From contig CBDBUX010000003.1 of NCBI GenBank assembly GCA_965212205.1, forward strand, positions 1 through 63,912: a stretch of DNA of 63,912 nucleotides, in the 5' to 3' direction. This DNA comes from JAHEJJ01 sp965212205. Lineage in GTDB: Bacteria > Bacteroidota > Bacteroidia > Flavobacteriales > Flavobacteriaceae. The position numbers and the translations under genes were made by a program. Below are positions 17,043 to 25,641 of this stretch, piece by piece; positions within the stretch are counted from its first letter, which is position 1, and each line of letters opens with the position of its first letter. The notes beneath the pieces are model-generated. The model did no database searches. It saw nothing but the letters and a program-made list of their open reading frames with translations, and was not told where the DNA came from.

Positions 17043-17226
17043 AGATGTCTACGATTATTCAGGAGTATCAAAAATAGGGATTATCGACTATATTTAAATA
17101 TTGAAAAGATCGGACCTGGTGATGAAAGGACTTTTGGTAAGTTAATGTTTGGAAACCATACCTTTTCAGACAAGGATGTTGGATTACGCACCATAAATGG
17201 TTCTTAGCTGGTTAAAAGAAAAAAAG

Positions 17227-18366
17227 ATGAATTATCTGTTGATTCCAGATAAGTTTAAGGGTTCGCTGAACGCCAAGCAGGTGATCGACGCAATTAGCCG
17301 AGGTATCCGAAAAGCAGACCCAGAAGCTGTATTGCACAGTGCGGTGCTATCAGATGGTGGTGATGGATTTCTCGAATCCATCAGTCATTATGGCCAATAC
17401 CAAAAGGTGGTATGTGAGGCTCGTGATCCGCTTGGAAAAAAATTACGGACTTCTTATCTCTACGATGATCTAACCGATTCGGCCTATATAGAAATGGCAC
17501 AGACCGCCGGTTTGGTTTTGCTAAAAGAGACAGATCGGAGCCCGATGCTTACGAACACTTTTGGGACTGGGATGCAGATCAGGCATGCCCTCGAAAAAGG
17601 CGCCAGGAATCTCTTCATCGGTTTGGGGGGAAGCGCCACCAATGATGCGGGGATGGGAATAGCGGCTGCACTGGGGTATAACTTTCTCAATGACGATGAT
17701 CAAATTTTGGAGCCTATTGGCCAAAATCTTTCCAGAATCGCCAGGATTCAAAAGCCCGGGGATGAATCATTATTTGCAAAAGCCAAAATATACGCCATCA
17801 ACGATGTGAATAATCCACTTTATGGTCCCCAAGGTGCAGCTTATGTATATGCCGCACAAAAGGGAGCTTCAGACAAAGACATTCAACTGCTCGATAAGGG
17901 ATTGAAAGATTTAGACATGCTCGTAATTAAGGAGATGGGAAAAAGCTATGCAAGTATTCCAGGCGCCGGAGCTGCCGGAGGTACGGCCTATGGTCTGATG
18001 AGTTTTCTCGGGGCTCGTTTTTTGGGCGGAACCCAATTCGTTCTAAATGTGGCAGGGGTGAATGAGATTTTGTCACAACATCCCATCGACTATATTATTA
18101 CCGGGGAGGGGAAAATAGACGATCAGACCCTGAGCGGGAAACTTATCCATGGGGTGATTGAAATGGGAAGAGTTCACCAGATTCCGGTTATAGCGGTGTG
18201 TGGAATCGTGGATACTGAAAAGGACAAATTATTGCAGGGAGGGCTGAGTGCGGTGATTGAGGTTAGCGATTCCGCCCACCCTTTACGCTACAATATGGAA
18301 AATGCCGCTAGATTGACGGAACAGTCTATCTGCCAATTTTTACAACAAAAGATAAAGAAAGAGTAG
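17227..18366 (+). CDS. Glycerate kinase
   Basis: Phosphorylates D-glycerate (GlxK / GarK type, producing 2-phosphoglycerate), feeding glyoxylate-derived carbon into glycolysis. It is 379 residues. Conserved blocks include IPDKFKGSLNAKQV, LSDGGDGFLES, GLGGSATNDAGMG, PGAGAAGGTAYGL and ITGEGKIDDQTLSGK. ATG 17227 follows a purine-rich stretch and begins the family-typical N-terminus; an upstream ATG 17197 would add ten residues. It stands alone, ending just before the converging DUF4249 gene. Confidence 0.92.
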   Translation: MNYLLIPDKFKGSLNAKQVIDAISRGIRKADPEAVLHSAVLSDGGDGFLESISHYGQYQKVVCEARDPLGKKLRTSYLYDDLTDSAYIEMAQTAGLVLLKETDRSPMLTNTFGTGMQIRHALEKGARNLFIGLGGSATNDAGMGIAAALGYNFLNDDDQILEPIGQNLSRIARIQKPGDESLFAKAKIYAINDVNNPLYGPQGAAYVYAAQKGASDKDIQLLDKGLKDLDMLVIKEMGKSYASIPGAGAAGGTAYGLMSFLGARFLGGTQFVLNVAGVNEILSQHPIDYIITGEGKIDDQTLSGKLIHGVIEMGRVHQIPVIAVCGIVDTEKDKLLQGGLSAVIEVSDSAHPLRYNMENAARLTEQSICQFLQQKIKKE

Positions 18367-18377
18367 TTCTATAAATA

Positions 18378-19307
18378 TTATTCGACCGTGATTGATGCCC
18401 GATACTCTTGTACGATGGCAAAATAACCCAGGGCAAATTCGTCTGGGTTTTCTACATTGTCTAGCACATTAATATTATCCAGATTGGTGATGTCGAATAC
18501 ATTTCCACGAGCCGTAGCTACCGGTGTTTGAAACGGACCTTGCTGGCCTTCGGTTTGTTCAATCAGCAAATCCATATAGTTGTAAAAGTTCTGATCTGCC
18601 CCAAGGATACTAACCTCCAATACCGTACCGGGCTCGAATATCTGATCATAGAAGTACGAAAAGGCAAACTGCTGCCCCTGGAAGAACTGGTCTTCGGTAG
18701 TCAGGAATTCTCCAAAACCGAAGTCGAAAACATAAAAATCATCGCGGTCCGGGTTATCGGTAAAGGTTACGATAAGTTCGGTTTCATCATCACCAAACAG
18801 CGTACCGTCGCCTATCTCCAGATTGTCGATGGGGACTGTTGGTACATAGCGGGTTTGAGCCGCATAACGTTTTCCCTGATGCGGTATAATCATCGTGTAC
18901 TCTATATCGAAGGCCGTCTGTTCCACACGGATACGCTGATCCCCGTCGAAAGTTGGGTCGGGCATATATATCCCGGATCCGGGCGGTTGTTCGGAAAGGC
19001 TCGAGACTCCCGAACCGATGACGTTACCATCCTCATCGAAGGCCTCCTGGATGATAGAAATATTATCATCGGCACTGGTGATGGGAATTTGATCAAAAAA
19101 CCCGCTGGTAAGGGTTAAACTTACCACTACAGGTATAAACTCCTCATCGATATCTACTCTCATCAGGGCGTTAACTACCAACCTGGGTTCTTCTTCGGGA
19201 ACATCAACATCTATGACATCTTCACACCCAAAACTCAGCATAATTATAGTTAAGCATAACGATGGTAAATTCTTCATATTCATTTTTTTCATAGCCCGCC
19301 TTTTCAT
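18378..19307 (-). CDS. DUF4249 lipoprotein, copy 2
   Basis: A 309-residue lipoprotein. The lipobox LSFGC is near residue 28 for the longest start. DUF4249 proteins are found next to TonB-dependent receptors in Bacteroidetes and are thought to be cell-surface partners of the receptor, but their ligands are unknown. The ATG overlaps the stop of copy 1 as ATGA, which points to coupled translation. It is a clear paralogue of copy 1 (shared PRLVV/PRLIV, DQNFYNYMDL, ATARGN/ATVRGN and IFDITNLDN-type blocks). Internal ATGs at residues 6, 9 and 11 could also serve. Confidence 0.82.
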   Translation of the reverse strand: MKRRAMKKMNMKNLPSLCLTIIMLSFGCEDVIDVDVPEEEPRLVVNALMRVDIDEEFIPVVVSLTLTSGFFDQIPITSADDNISIIQEAFDEDGNVIGSGVSSLSEQPPGSGIYMPDPTFDGDQRIRVEQTAFDIEYTMIIPHQGKRYAAQTRYVPTVPIDNLEIGDGTLFGDDETELIVTFTDNPDRDDFYVFDFGFGEFLTTEDQFFQGQQFAFSYFYDQIFEPGTVLEVSILGADQNFYNYMDLLIEQTEGQQGPFQTPVATARGNVFDITNLDNINVLDNVENPDEFALGYFAIVQEYRASITVE

Positions 19308-20206
19308 TCTCGTATTGTCACTGTCTGCCTGTATTCCTGCACAACGGCAAAATAGCCCAGTGGGAAAAGATCGGGCCTGTTAACGTTGTCTACCACCTGG
19401 TTGTTATCCAGGTCTGTAATATCAAAAATATTTCCCCTTACAGTGGCCACGGGTGTTTGGAATACGCCTTGAGCTGCTTCACTTTGTTCGATGACCAGGT
19501 CCATATAATTATAAAAATTCTGATCGGCACCCATTAAGGTAATCTCAATTTCAGTGCCCGGTTCAAATCGACGATCATAGAAATAGGAGAACTGAAACAA
19601 CTGATCCTGGTAGAATTCATCGTTTGTTACCAGATATTCATTAAACGCAAAATCAAAAATGTAATTATTGTTTTCATTGGGCTGATCTGCAAAAAGCACG
19701 ATGATCTCGGTATCATCTTCCCCGAAGAAGGTTGCATTACCTTGTTGAGCGCTAATAATAGGAACTGAGGAGACATAGCGGGTCTCGGCAAAATAACGCC
19801 TGCCCTGATGCGAAATCAGGAGGTTAAATACCGTTTCCTCTGCAAAGGTTACTACTGTGGGAATCCTTTGATCGTCAAAAAAGTCGGGATCAGGTTCATA
19901 GATGCCGGTCCCGGGTGCAATTTCAGCCAACGTAGAAGATCCCGAAAATGAGACCACCCCATCTTCGATTTCCTGATAGCTTATCAGGATATTCTCGAGA
20001 TCGGTAACGGGTATTTCTTCAAAGAAGTTGTTGGTCAGCGAAACTTTTATCCTGACAGGCAGAAAAGGTTCAGAAACATCTACCCGGATCAATCCCTCCA
20101 CGATAAGTCTGGGCGATTCCGATGGAGTTTCAACATCGATAACCTCTTCACATGAAATGAAGACAAGCATGGATAAGATCAGGTATGTAAGGACGGTTAA
20201 CCGCAT
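19304..20206 (-). CDS. DUF4249 lipoprotein, copy 1
   Basis: A 300-residue lipoprotein (signal peptide with lipobox FISC at residues 16-19) starting immediately at the end of the TonB receptor gene. As with its paralogue, the role is probably as a surface partner of that receptor. The two copies differ along their whole length but keep the same order of motifs, so they arose by tandem duplication that is not recent. No SusD-family gene is present. Confidence 0.82.
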   Translation of the reverse strand: MRLTVLTYLILSMLVFISCEEVIDVETPSESPRLIVEGLIRVDVSEPFLPVRIKVSLTNNFFEEIPVTDLENILISYQEIEDGVVSFSGSSTLAEIAPGTGIYEPDPDFFDDQRIPTVVTFAEETVFNLLISHQGRRYFAETRYVSSVPIISAQQGNATFFGEDDTEIIVLFADQPNENNNYIFDFAFNEYLVTNDEFYQDQLFQFSYFYDRRFEPGTEIEITLMGADQNFYNYMDLVIEQSEAAQGVFQTPVATVRGNIFDITDLDNNQVVDNVNRPDLFPLGYFAVVQEYRQTVTIRE

Positions 20207-22612
20207 CTAAAAACTGAAATTAAAGGTCACAGAGGGTACTATTCCAAAAATCGATGTTTTGATCGCTTCGTTCGCCCCTGTTTCATCGTTCTGCCTGAAA
20301 TTAATCGAGGCTGCATTCATCCGGTTATATATATTGTAAACACTAAATACCCATTCCGATTTCCAGCTGGTATCAGGATTCTTTTTCCTGGGTGTAAGTG
20401 TTGCTGCTATATCCAGGCGGTGGTAATCTGGTAGTCGTTCTTTGTTCCTCAAACCATAGAAGGGTACCACCAAGCCTTCGAATTCGAACTGCCCTACAGG
20501 ATAATTGGTAGGCTGCCCCGTCTGATAGATAAAGTTCGAATTAAAACGCCACTTTTTATTGAGTTCAAAACTTCCATAAAGTGCAATGTCGTGTGTTTTA
20601 TCGTAAGGCGTACTATACCATTCACCGAAGTTGATTCCAGTTTCCAGGTTACTACGTCCATTGTCTACCACGGGAGGCCTTCCCGGTGTACGCTGTTCTG
20701 ATCGGGAGAGGGTGTAGGCAAGCCATCCTCTGAACCTTCCTTCGTTCTTGCGGAACAATACCTCAAAACCATAGGCCCTTGCTTCCCCGTTCAGGATAAC
20801 CTGCTCAATGGCATTATTTGCAATAAGGTTGGCGCCATCTATATAATCTATCCGGTTTTCTATGTCTTTAAAAAAGACCTCTGTTTCGAGGCTAAAGGCA
20901 CCTTCTTTTATATTGCGAAAATAGCCCAGCGCATATTGGTTGAGCAACTGGGGGTCTACCCAGGGTCCGCTTGGAGTCCAAACATCCAAAGGGGTAGGGG
21001 AGCTGGTATTCGACAACAGATGCAGGTATTGCGCCATTCGATTATAGCTCGCCTTGATCGAGTTATCATCATTTAACGCATAAGCCACCGAAACACGAGG
21101 TTCGAAATTGAAAAAGTCTTTTAGTGTAGATCCCCGACCCGGGTTGATGGTATCGATAGGCGTAGCTTCCTGATAGACCAGCTGAAACGGATCAAAAATA
21201 ACGGGTTGATCGTTTTCGTAGACATAGAGTTCGTCTTGCCCCAATCGGGCAAAATGACTCACTCTAAGGCCATATCCCAGACTAAGGTTGTCTGTTATTT
21301 TATGCTCCACATCTACATAGGCCGCTGCTTCATTTGCATATTTTTTGGTAAGCTGGTCTTCAAGAATTCCAGAATCGGGATTATTGGGTTCGATCTTCCC
21401 CGGATTAAATATGTAGTAGATATTATTTATGCCGTAATTCATCTGTAAATTATCGCCCAGATAATGTTTCAGATCGTACTTTACATTAAAATTCTGAATG
21501 CCTGAATTCCACCTAAACCCTACAAAATCCAATTCCAGTCCATAGTAATAATCCGAATAGATCAGAGATAGATTGGAGAACAGCTTATTGGAAAACAAAT
21601 GATTCCAGCGGAAATTAACAAAGGCGTTCCCGTAAATATTTACGAATTGTTCGTTGATACTGAATTTATCCCGCCCAAAGTATCCCGAGAGATATATATT
21701 GTTGTTATCGTTAATCTTATAATTCAACTTGGTGTTGAGGTCGTAGAAGCTGGCCGAATTATCGATATCGATTATGGGCAGAAACAACTGTGCATAAGAG
21801 GCGCGTCCGCCGATGAGAAATGAAGCTTTATCTTTAACAATAGGACCTTCCGCGAGGAGCCGGCTTGCCACGGCGCCAATACCCCCGCTCATTTTAAATT
21901 CTTTACTATTGCCTTCTTTTTGATAGATTTCGAGCACCGAGGAAACCCTGCCGCCATACCGGGCGGGTATACCGCCTTTATAGAGTTTAACATCTTTAAT
22001 GGCATCGGGGTTGAATACTGAGAAAAACCCAAAGAGATGCGATGAATTAAAGATGATGGCTTCGTCGAGCAGAATTAAATTCTGGTCTGCTGCACCCCCT
22101 CTAACATTGAAGCCCGAAGAGGCTTCACCGGCACTGGTTACCCCGGGAAGCAAGACAAGAGATTTTACCACATCGGCCTCGCCAAGTACCACCGGTATAT
22201 CCTTAATCGTCTGGACCGAGAGGGTATTTACACTCATTTGTGGCTTTCGGATATCGATCTTTTTCGTCTGATCGGTCACCACAACCTCTTCCAGTTGTTC
22301 GGCTTCCTCCGACATTTGAAAGTTTATTTTAAGGTTTTGATTCAAACTGATCGTTTGGACGATATCCTGAAATCCCAATGAAGTAAGCCGAATTTCATAC
22401 TCTCCCTCGGGCAGTGTGATAGAGTAAAATCCATATTCATTGGTGGTTACGCCTGTGCGAAGTTCCGGGATAATTAAGGTAACCCCAATCAGATTTTCGT
22501 TACTGGAACCATCGGTTATAGTGCCGCTTAAGGTGTAACGTTGTTGTGCTTGTATCTGGGAAAAGAAGAAAATGAGTATTGGCACAAACAAATGCCTGGC
22601 TGGTCTGCTCAT
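20207..22612 (-). CDS. TonB-dependent receptor with carboxypeptidase-regulatory-like domain
   Basis: Outer-membrane active transporter of 801 residues. It has a signal peptide ending near FSQIQAQQ, a CarboxypepD_reg-like beta-sandwich (about 25-108), a plug domain (about 115-235, with SGFNVRGGAADQNLILLDEA) and a 22-stranded barrel ending in Phe (SVTFNFSF). This DUF4249-partnered type differs from SusC: it is shorter and has no SusD neighbour. The two DUF4249 genes follow without a gap, so the three form one operon. The ligand cannot be deduced. Confidence 0.9.
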   Translation of the reverse strand: MSRPARHLFVPILIFFFSQIQAQQRYTLSGTITDGSSNENLIGVTLIIPELRTGVTTNEYGFYSITLPEGEYEIRLTSLGFQDIVQTISLNQNLKINFQMSEEAEQLEEVVVTDQTKKIDIRKPQMSVNTLSVQTIKDIPVVLGEADVVKSLVLLPGVTSAGEASSGFNVRGGAADQNLILLDEAIIFNSSHLFGFFSVFNPDAIKDVKLYKGGIPARYGGRVSSVLEIYQKEGNSKEFKMSGGIGAVASRLLAEGPIVKDKASFLIGGRASYAQLFLPIIDIDNSASFYDLNTKLNYKINDNNNIYLSGYFGRDKFSINEQFVNIYGNAFVNFRWNHLFSNKLFSNLSLIYSDYYYGLELDFVGFRWNSGIQNFNVKYDLKHYLGDNLQMNYGINNIYYIFNPGKIEPNNPDSGILEDQLTKKYANEAAAYVDVEHKITDNLSLGYGLRVSHFARLGQDELYVYENDQPVIFDPFQLVYQEATPIDTINPGRGSTLKDFFNFEPRVSVAYALNDDNSIKASYNRMAQYLHLLSNTSSPTPLDVWTPSGPWVDPQLLNQYALGYFRNIKEGAFSLETEVFFKDIENRIDYIDGANLIANNAIEQVILNGEARAYGFEVLFRKNEGRFRGWLAYTLSRSEQRTPGRPPVVDNGRSNLETGINFGEWYSTPYDKTHDIALYGSFELNKKWRFNSNFIYQTGQPTNYPVGQFEFEGLVVPFYGLRNKERLPDYHRLDIAATLTPRKKNPDTSWKSEWVFSVYNIYNRMNAASINFRQNDETGANEAIKTSIFGIVPSVTFNFSF

Positions 22613-22715
22613 TCAGCGTAGTTTATTTAAATATAGATAAACGGTGAATGAAATGGTTGCCTGCATTTGAAAAATAACATGGAATTAACAATGAAATTCC
22701 TGCCTGCAAAGCCAT

Positions 22716-24932
22716 TTAAAGCATTTCCAGAATCTTGTTAAGCGTACTACTGGGTCTCATGGCGTTTGAAACCAGATCCTGATCGGGTTTGTAATAGCCG
22801 CCAATGCTTTGTGGAGTTCCCTGGGCTTCTAATAACTCTGTAAGGATATCTTCCTTCTGCTGTTCAAAGGAGCGGGCAATTTTGGTAAATATTTCCTTTA
22901 GATCAATATCCTTGTCCTGATTAGAAAGCGCTTTTGCCCAATAATAGCCGAGATAAAAATGACTACCCCTGGTGTCTAGCTCACCGACTTTACGTGAGGG
23001 AGAACGGTTATTATCGAGAAACTCTTCTGTGGCTTCGTCTAAGGTTTCGGATAGCACTACAGCTTTTTGGTTGCTGTATTTATCGCCATAAAACTCTAGC
23101 GATACCCCCAGGGCCAGGAATTCTCCAAGCGAATCCCATCTGAGGTGTCCTTCCTCTAAAAACTGCTCAACGTGTTTAGGGGCCGATCCGCCAGCTCCGG
23201 TTTCAAATAGCCCGCCTCCATTCATCAGTGGAACAATGGAAAGCATCTTGGCACTGGTACCCACCTCCAGGATAGGAAAGAGGTCGGTTAAATAGTCTCT
23301 CAAGACATTTCCGGAAACGGAAATTGTATCCTTCCCTTCTTTGATCCTTTCCAGGGTATGTTTTGTGGCGGCAACAGGAGCCAGTATTCTTAAGTCTAGT
23401 CCGTTTGTATCGGCCTTGGCGAGATAGGTTTTTACTTTTTTGATCAGTTCCGCATCGTGTGCACGTTGTTCATCGAGCCAAAAAACAGCAGGAGTCTGGG
23501 ACATTCGGGCTCGTTTAACAGCCAGTTTTACCCAATCCCTGATAGGGGCATCTTTTACCTGGCACATCCTCCAGATATCGCCGGCCTGCACCTGGTGCTC
23601 CATAATTACGCTGTCGTCCTTGCTGTCTACCACCCTTACCTTTCCATCAGCCGGGATCTCAAAGGTTTTATCGTGCGAACCATATTCTTCAGCTTTCTGG
23701 GCCATAAGCCCCACATTGGGGACTGTGCCCATCGTAGAGGGATCAAAGGCACCATGTTCTTTACAAAAATCGATCGTGGCCTGGTAGATTCCGGCATAGC
23801 TACTATCCGGGATCACGGCCTTGGTATCCTGGAGTTTGCCGCTTGCATTCCACATTTGCCCGCTGCTGCGGATCATTGCCGGCATTGAGGCATCGATGAT
23901 AACATCGCTGGGAACGTGAAGGTTGGTGATGCCTTTATCCGAGTTTACCATCGCCAGATCAGGTCCGTCGGTCAGGGCTTTCTTAACATCATTTTCGATG
24001 CACATCCGTTTCCCTTTGGGCAGCTTTTTAATATCTTCCAGAAGGTTCTCAAGACCTTCTCTGGAACTGATGCCCAATTCTTCAAAAGTATCGCTATATT
24101 TCTCAAAGACCTCTGTGAAATATGTTTCGAGTACATGGCCAAAAATAATGGGATCGGACACCTTCATCATGGTTGCTTTCAGGTGGATCGAAAATAATAC
24201 ACCGGCCTCTTTTGCCTCTCGAATCTGGTTTTTGAGGAATTCCAATAAGGCATTTTTGCTCATTACGGTGGCATCGACAATTTCACCTTCCAGCACACCG
24301 ATCTTGTCTTTTAAGATTTCAACCCCATCCGATTTTACCAGTTCGATCCTCAGATCGGTACCCTGATCCAAAGTGATGGATTGTTCGTTCGATTTAAAGT
24401 CGCCCTGATCCATGGTTGCCACATGGGTTTGTGAGGCTGAAGACCAGGCACCCATACTATGCGGGTGCTTTTTCGCATAGTTCTTTATAGGTTTAGGAGC
24501 CCTCCGGTCTGAGTTTCCTTCCCTCAAGACAGGATTTACCGCACTACCTTTAATTTTGTCATATCTGAGTTTGATCTGTTGCTGATCTGCTGTATCGGGT
24601 TCATCCGGGTAATCGGGCAGGGCAAAACCTTTATACTGTAATTCTTTGATCGCCTCTTTCAATTGTGGAATGGAGGCGCTTATATTGGGTAGTTTGATGA
24701 TGTTGGCATCCGGGTTTTTTGCGAGTTCTCCCAATTCTGCCAGGTCGTCGGGTACCCGTTCGTTTTCTTTGAGAAATTCGGGAAATGAGGCCATGATCCT
24801 TCCGGCCAGTGAAATGTCTTTTATATCTACTTCTATACCTGCGGTCTTGGTATAAGCTTTAATTATGGGGAGAAATGACTGTGTGGCCAAAGCCGGGGCC
24901 TCATCGGTTTTGGTATAGACTATGTTCGGCAT
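22716..24932 (-). CDS. icd: NADP-dependent isocitrate dehydrogenase, monomeric type
   Basis: Oxidatively decarboxylates isocitrate to 2-oxoglutarate with NADP, in the TCA cycle. At 738 residues it belongs to the large monomeric IDH family, not the 416-residue dimeric one. Conserved regions include YTKTDEAPALATQSFLPII, GNSDRRAPKPIKNYAKKHPH, ETGAGGSAPKHVEQF and the C-terminal LDTRGSHFYLGYYWA. It is transcribed alone, with a -7 box 29 nt before the ATG. Confidence 0.95.
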   Translation of the reverse strand: MPNIVYTKTDEAPALATQSFLPIIKAYTKTAGIEVDIKDISLAGRIMASFPEFLKENERVPDDLAELGELAKNPDANIIKLPNISASIPQLKEAIKELQYKGFALPDYPDEPDTADQQQIKLRYDKIKGSAVNPVLREGNSDRRAPKPIKNYAKKHPHSMGAWSSASQTHVATMDQGDFKSNEQSITLDQGTDLRIELVKSDGVEILKDKIGVLEGEIVDATVMSKNALLEFLKNQIREAKEAGVLFSIHLKATMMKVSDPIIFGHVLETYFTEVFEKYSDTFEELGISSREGLENLLEDIKKLPKGKRMCIENDVKKALTDGPDLAMVNSDKGITNLHVPSDVIIDASMPAMIRSSGQMWNASGKLQDTKAVIPDSSYAGIYQATIDFCKEHGAFDPSTMGTVPNVGLMAQKAEEYGSHDKTFEIPADGKVRVVDSKDDSVIMEHQVQAGDIWRMCQVKDAPIRDWVKLAVKRARMSQTPAVFWLDEQRAHDAELIKKVKTYLAKADTNGLDLRILAPVAATKHTLERIKEGKDTISVSGNVLRDYLTDLFPILEVGTSAKMLSIVPLMNGGGLFETGAGGSAPKHVEQFLEEGHLRWDSLGEFLALGVSLEFYGDKYSNQKAVVLSETLDEATEEFLDNNRSPSRKVGELDTRGSHFYLGYYWAKALSNQDKDIDLKEIFTKIARSFEQQKEDILTELLEAQGTPQSIGGYYKPDQDLVSNAMRPSSTLNKILEML

Positions 24933-24961
24933 AAAATTGAAAGATTTACCTTTAAGAGGAG

Positions 24962-24988
24962 CAAATATACAATTTTAGGAATGCCAAA
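24962..24988 (-). promoter_or_regulatory. Candidate icd promoter
   Basis: On the minus strand TATATTTG (24969-24962) is a perfect -7 box. A TTTG lies 15 bp upstream (24988-24985), slightly closer than the usual 17-23 bp. Confidence 0.5.
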
Positions 24989-25047
24989 TTAGCAGGGTTC
25001 TGTGAAACTTTTAACCCGAATTTTGGGTAGGAAATAAATCAAAAACA

Positions 25048-25086
25048 AAAGCCATATCATTGTAACGGGTACACTGATATGGCTTT
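25048..25086 (-). terminator. Terminator of the small transcription unit
   Basis: A perfect 12-bp stem (aaagccatatca / tgatatggcttt) with a 15-nt loop. On the minus strand it is followed by TGTTTTTGATTT. It lies about 70 nt after the stop of the 32-codon ORF and about 115 nt before the icd start. Confidence 0.7.
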
Positions 25087-25154
25087 CTAGAAACAGTTTG
25101 CAAACTTTTTGTGCTGTACCGGAGTACATCACCGCAACCATTGATTGCATTTGC

Positions 25155-25253
25155 TCACTGATTCAACGTTTGAAATTTCTTTCGCCTCAATCCTAAAATC
25201 AAGCTACTACTCAAAACTTCTTCTTGTCGTTTTTGTGCATTTAGTTTAAACAT
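25155..25253 (-). CDS. Candidate 32-residue basic peptide
   Basis: Begins MFKLNAQKRQEE and ends LRRKKFQTLNQ; 32 residues, strongly basic, with no signal peptide. Support comes from its surroundings: a perfect -7 box (TAACTTTG) 25 nt upstream, a stem capped by a UUCG tetraloop directly in front of the ATG, and a strong terminator after it. It may be a real small protein, or the ORF may be accidental inside a small RNA of about 225 nt. I do not recognise a family. Confidence 0.35.
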   Translation of the reverse strand: MFKLNAQKRQEEVLSSSLILGLRRKKFQTLNQ

Positions 25254-25269
25254 AAAACCGAAGTTTTAT
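25251..25269 (-). other. cUUCGg tetraloop hairpin before the small ORF
   Basis: On the minus strand ATAAAAC-TTCG-GTTTTAT forms a 7-bp stem closed by the very stable cUUCGg loop. Its 3' arm runs into the ATG of the 32-codon ORF, so the start codon would be partly paired. Confidence 0.5.
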
Positions 25270-25277
25270 ACTTAGAT

Positions 25278-25285
25278 CAAAGTTA
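25278..25285 (-). promoter_or_regulatory. -7 box of the small transcription unit (TAACTTTG)
   Basis: A perfect TAnnTTTG on the minus strand. A TTG lies 13 bp upstream, which is short of the usual spacing, so the promoter call is moderate. Confidence 0.45.
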
Positions 25286-25517
25286 CTCACATAGTGTCCA
25301 AAAAGCGACAGCCTTTTTTCTTCTAGCTCACCTTTTATTTCACTCCGGTAACGAATTACCTTTGTTTCCTATCGGGTTAAACAACAATATAAAGAACGTC
25401 AACTCTACAATGGCCATACAGATCTGCCCTAGACAGGCTTACCCTTAAAACCATGAATCGAATATAGGATATTTGTACCCTGGATGCAAATTTTGTAACC
25501 TAAAATAAATCAACAGG

Positions 25518-25558
25518 TTATGAACGTCAGTTATGAACAATTGTTCATAAATATGAAC
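25518..25558. promoter_or_regulatory. Operator-like palindrome with extra half-sites
   Basis: A perfect 20-bp palindrome, ttatgaacaa/ttgttcataa (25531-25550), is flanked by a further ttatgaac 13 bp to the left (25518-25525) and tatgaac to the right (25552-25558). Four copies of the half-site in 41 bp is the layout of a cooperative repressor or activator site. Neither the regulator nor the controlled gene is evident. Confidence 0.6.
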
Positions 25559-25593
25559 TTTATTGAGGGTACGCCATTTAAATCAAGGCAAAA

Positions 25594-25623
25594 AAAAGAT
25601 CGGTTGTTTCGACCGATCTTTTT
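25594..25623 (-). terminator. Rho-independent terminator
   Basis: Stem aaagatcggt / accgatcttt with a 7-nt loop and a T run on the minus strand. It follows the carboxypeptidase-regulatory-like protein gene. Confidence 0.85.
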
Positions 25624-25641
25624 CTATTAAATATTTTTAAA

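Larger units (their letters stand above)
24970..25641. other. Gene-poor region with a candidate small RNA gene and operator
   Basis: About 670 bp between icd and the next recognised gene. It holds, on the minus strand, a -7 box, a 32-codon ORF and a terminator that together look like a short transcription unit. Further along is a perfect 20-bp palindrome with extra half-sites, and a terminator for the 25.6-27.0 kb gene. The stretch 25290-25500 has small UUCG-capped hairpins (for example 25347-25360) and no ORF I can support. No tRNA or other known RNA family is recognised. Confidence 0.6.

Noticed and set aside
25379..25454. A 25-codon minus-strand ORF (MVLRVSLSRADLYG...)
   Set aside because: No promoter box, no terminator and no coding signal support it.
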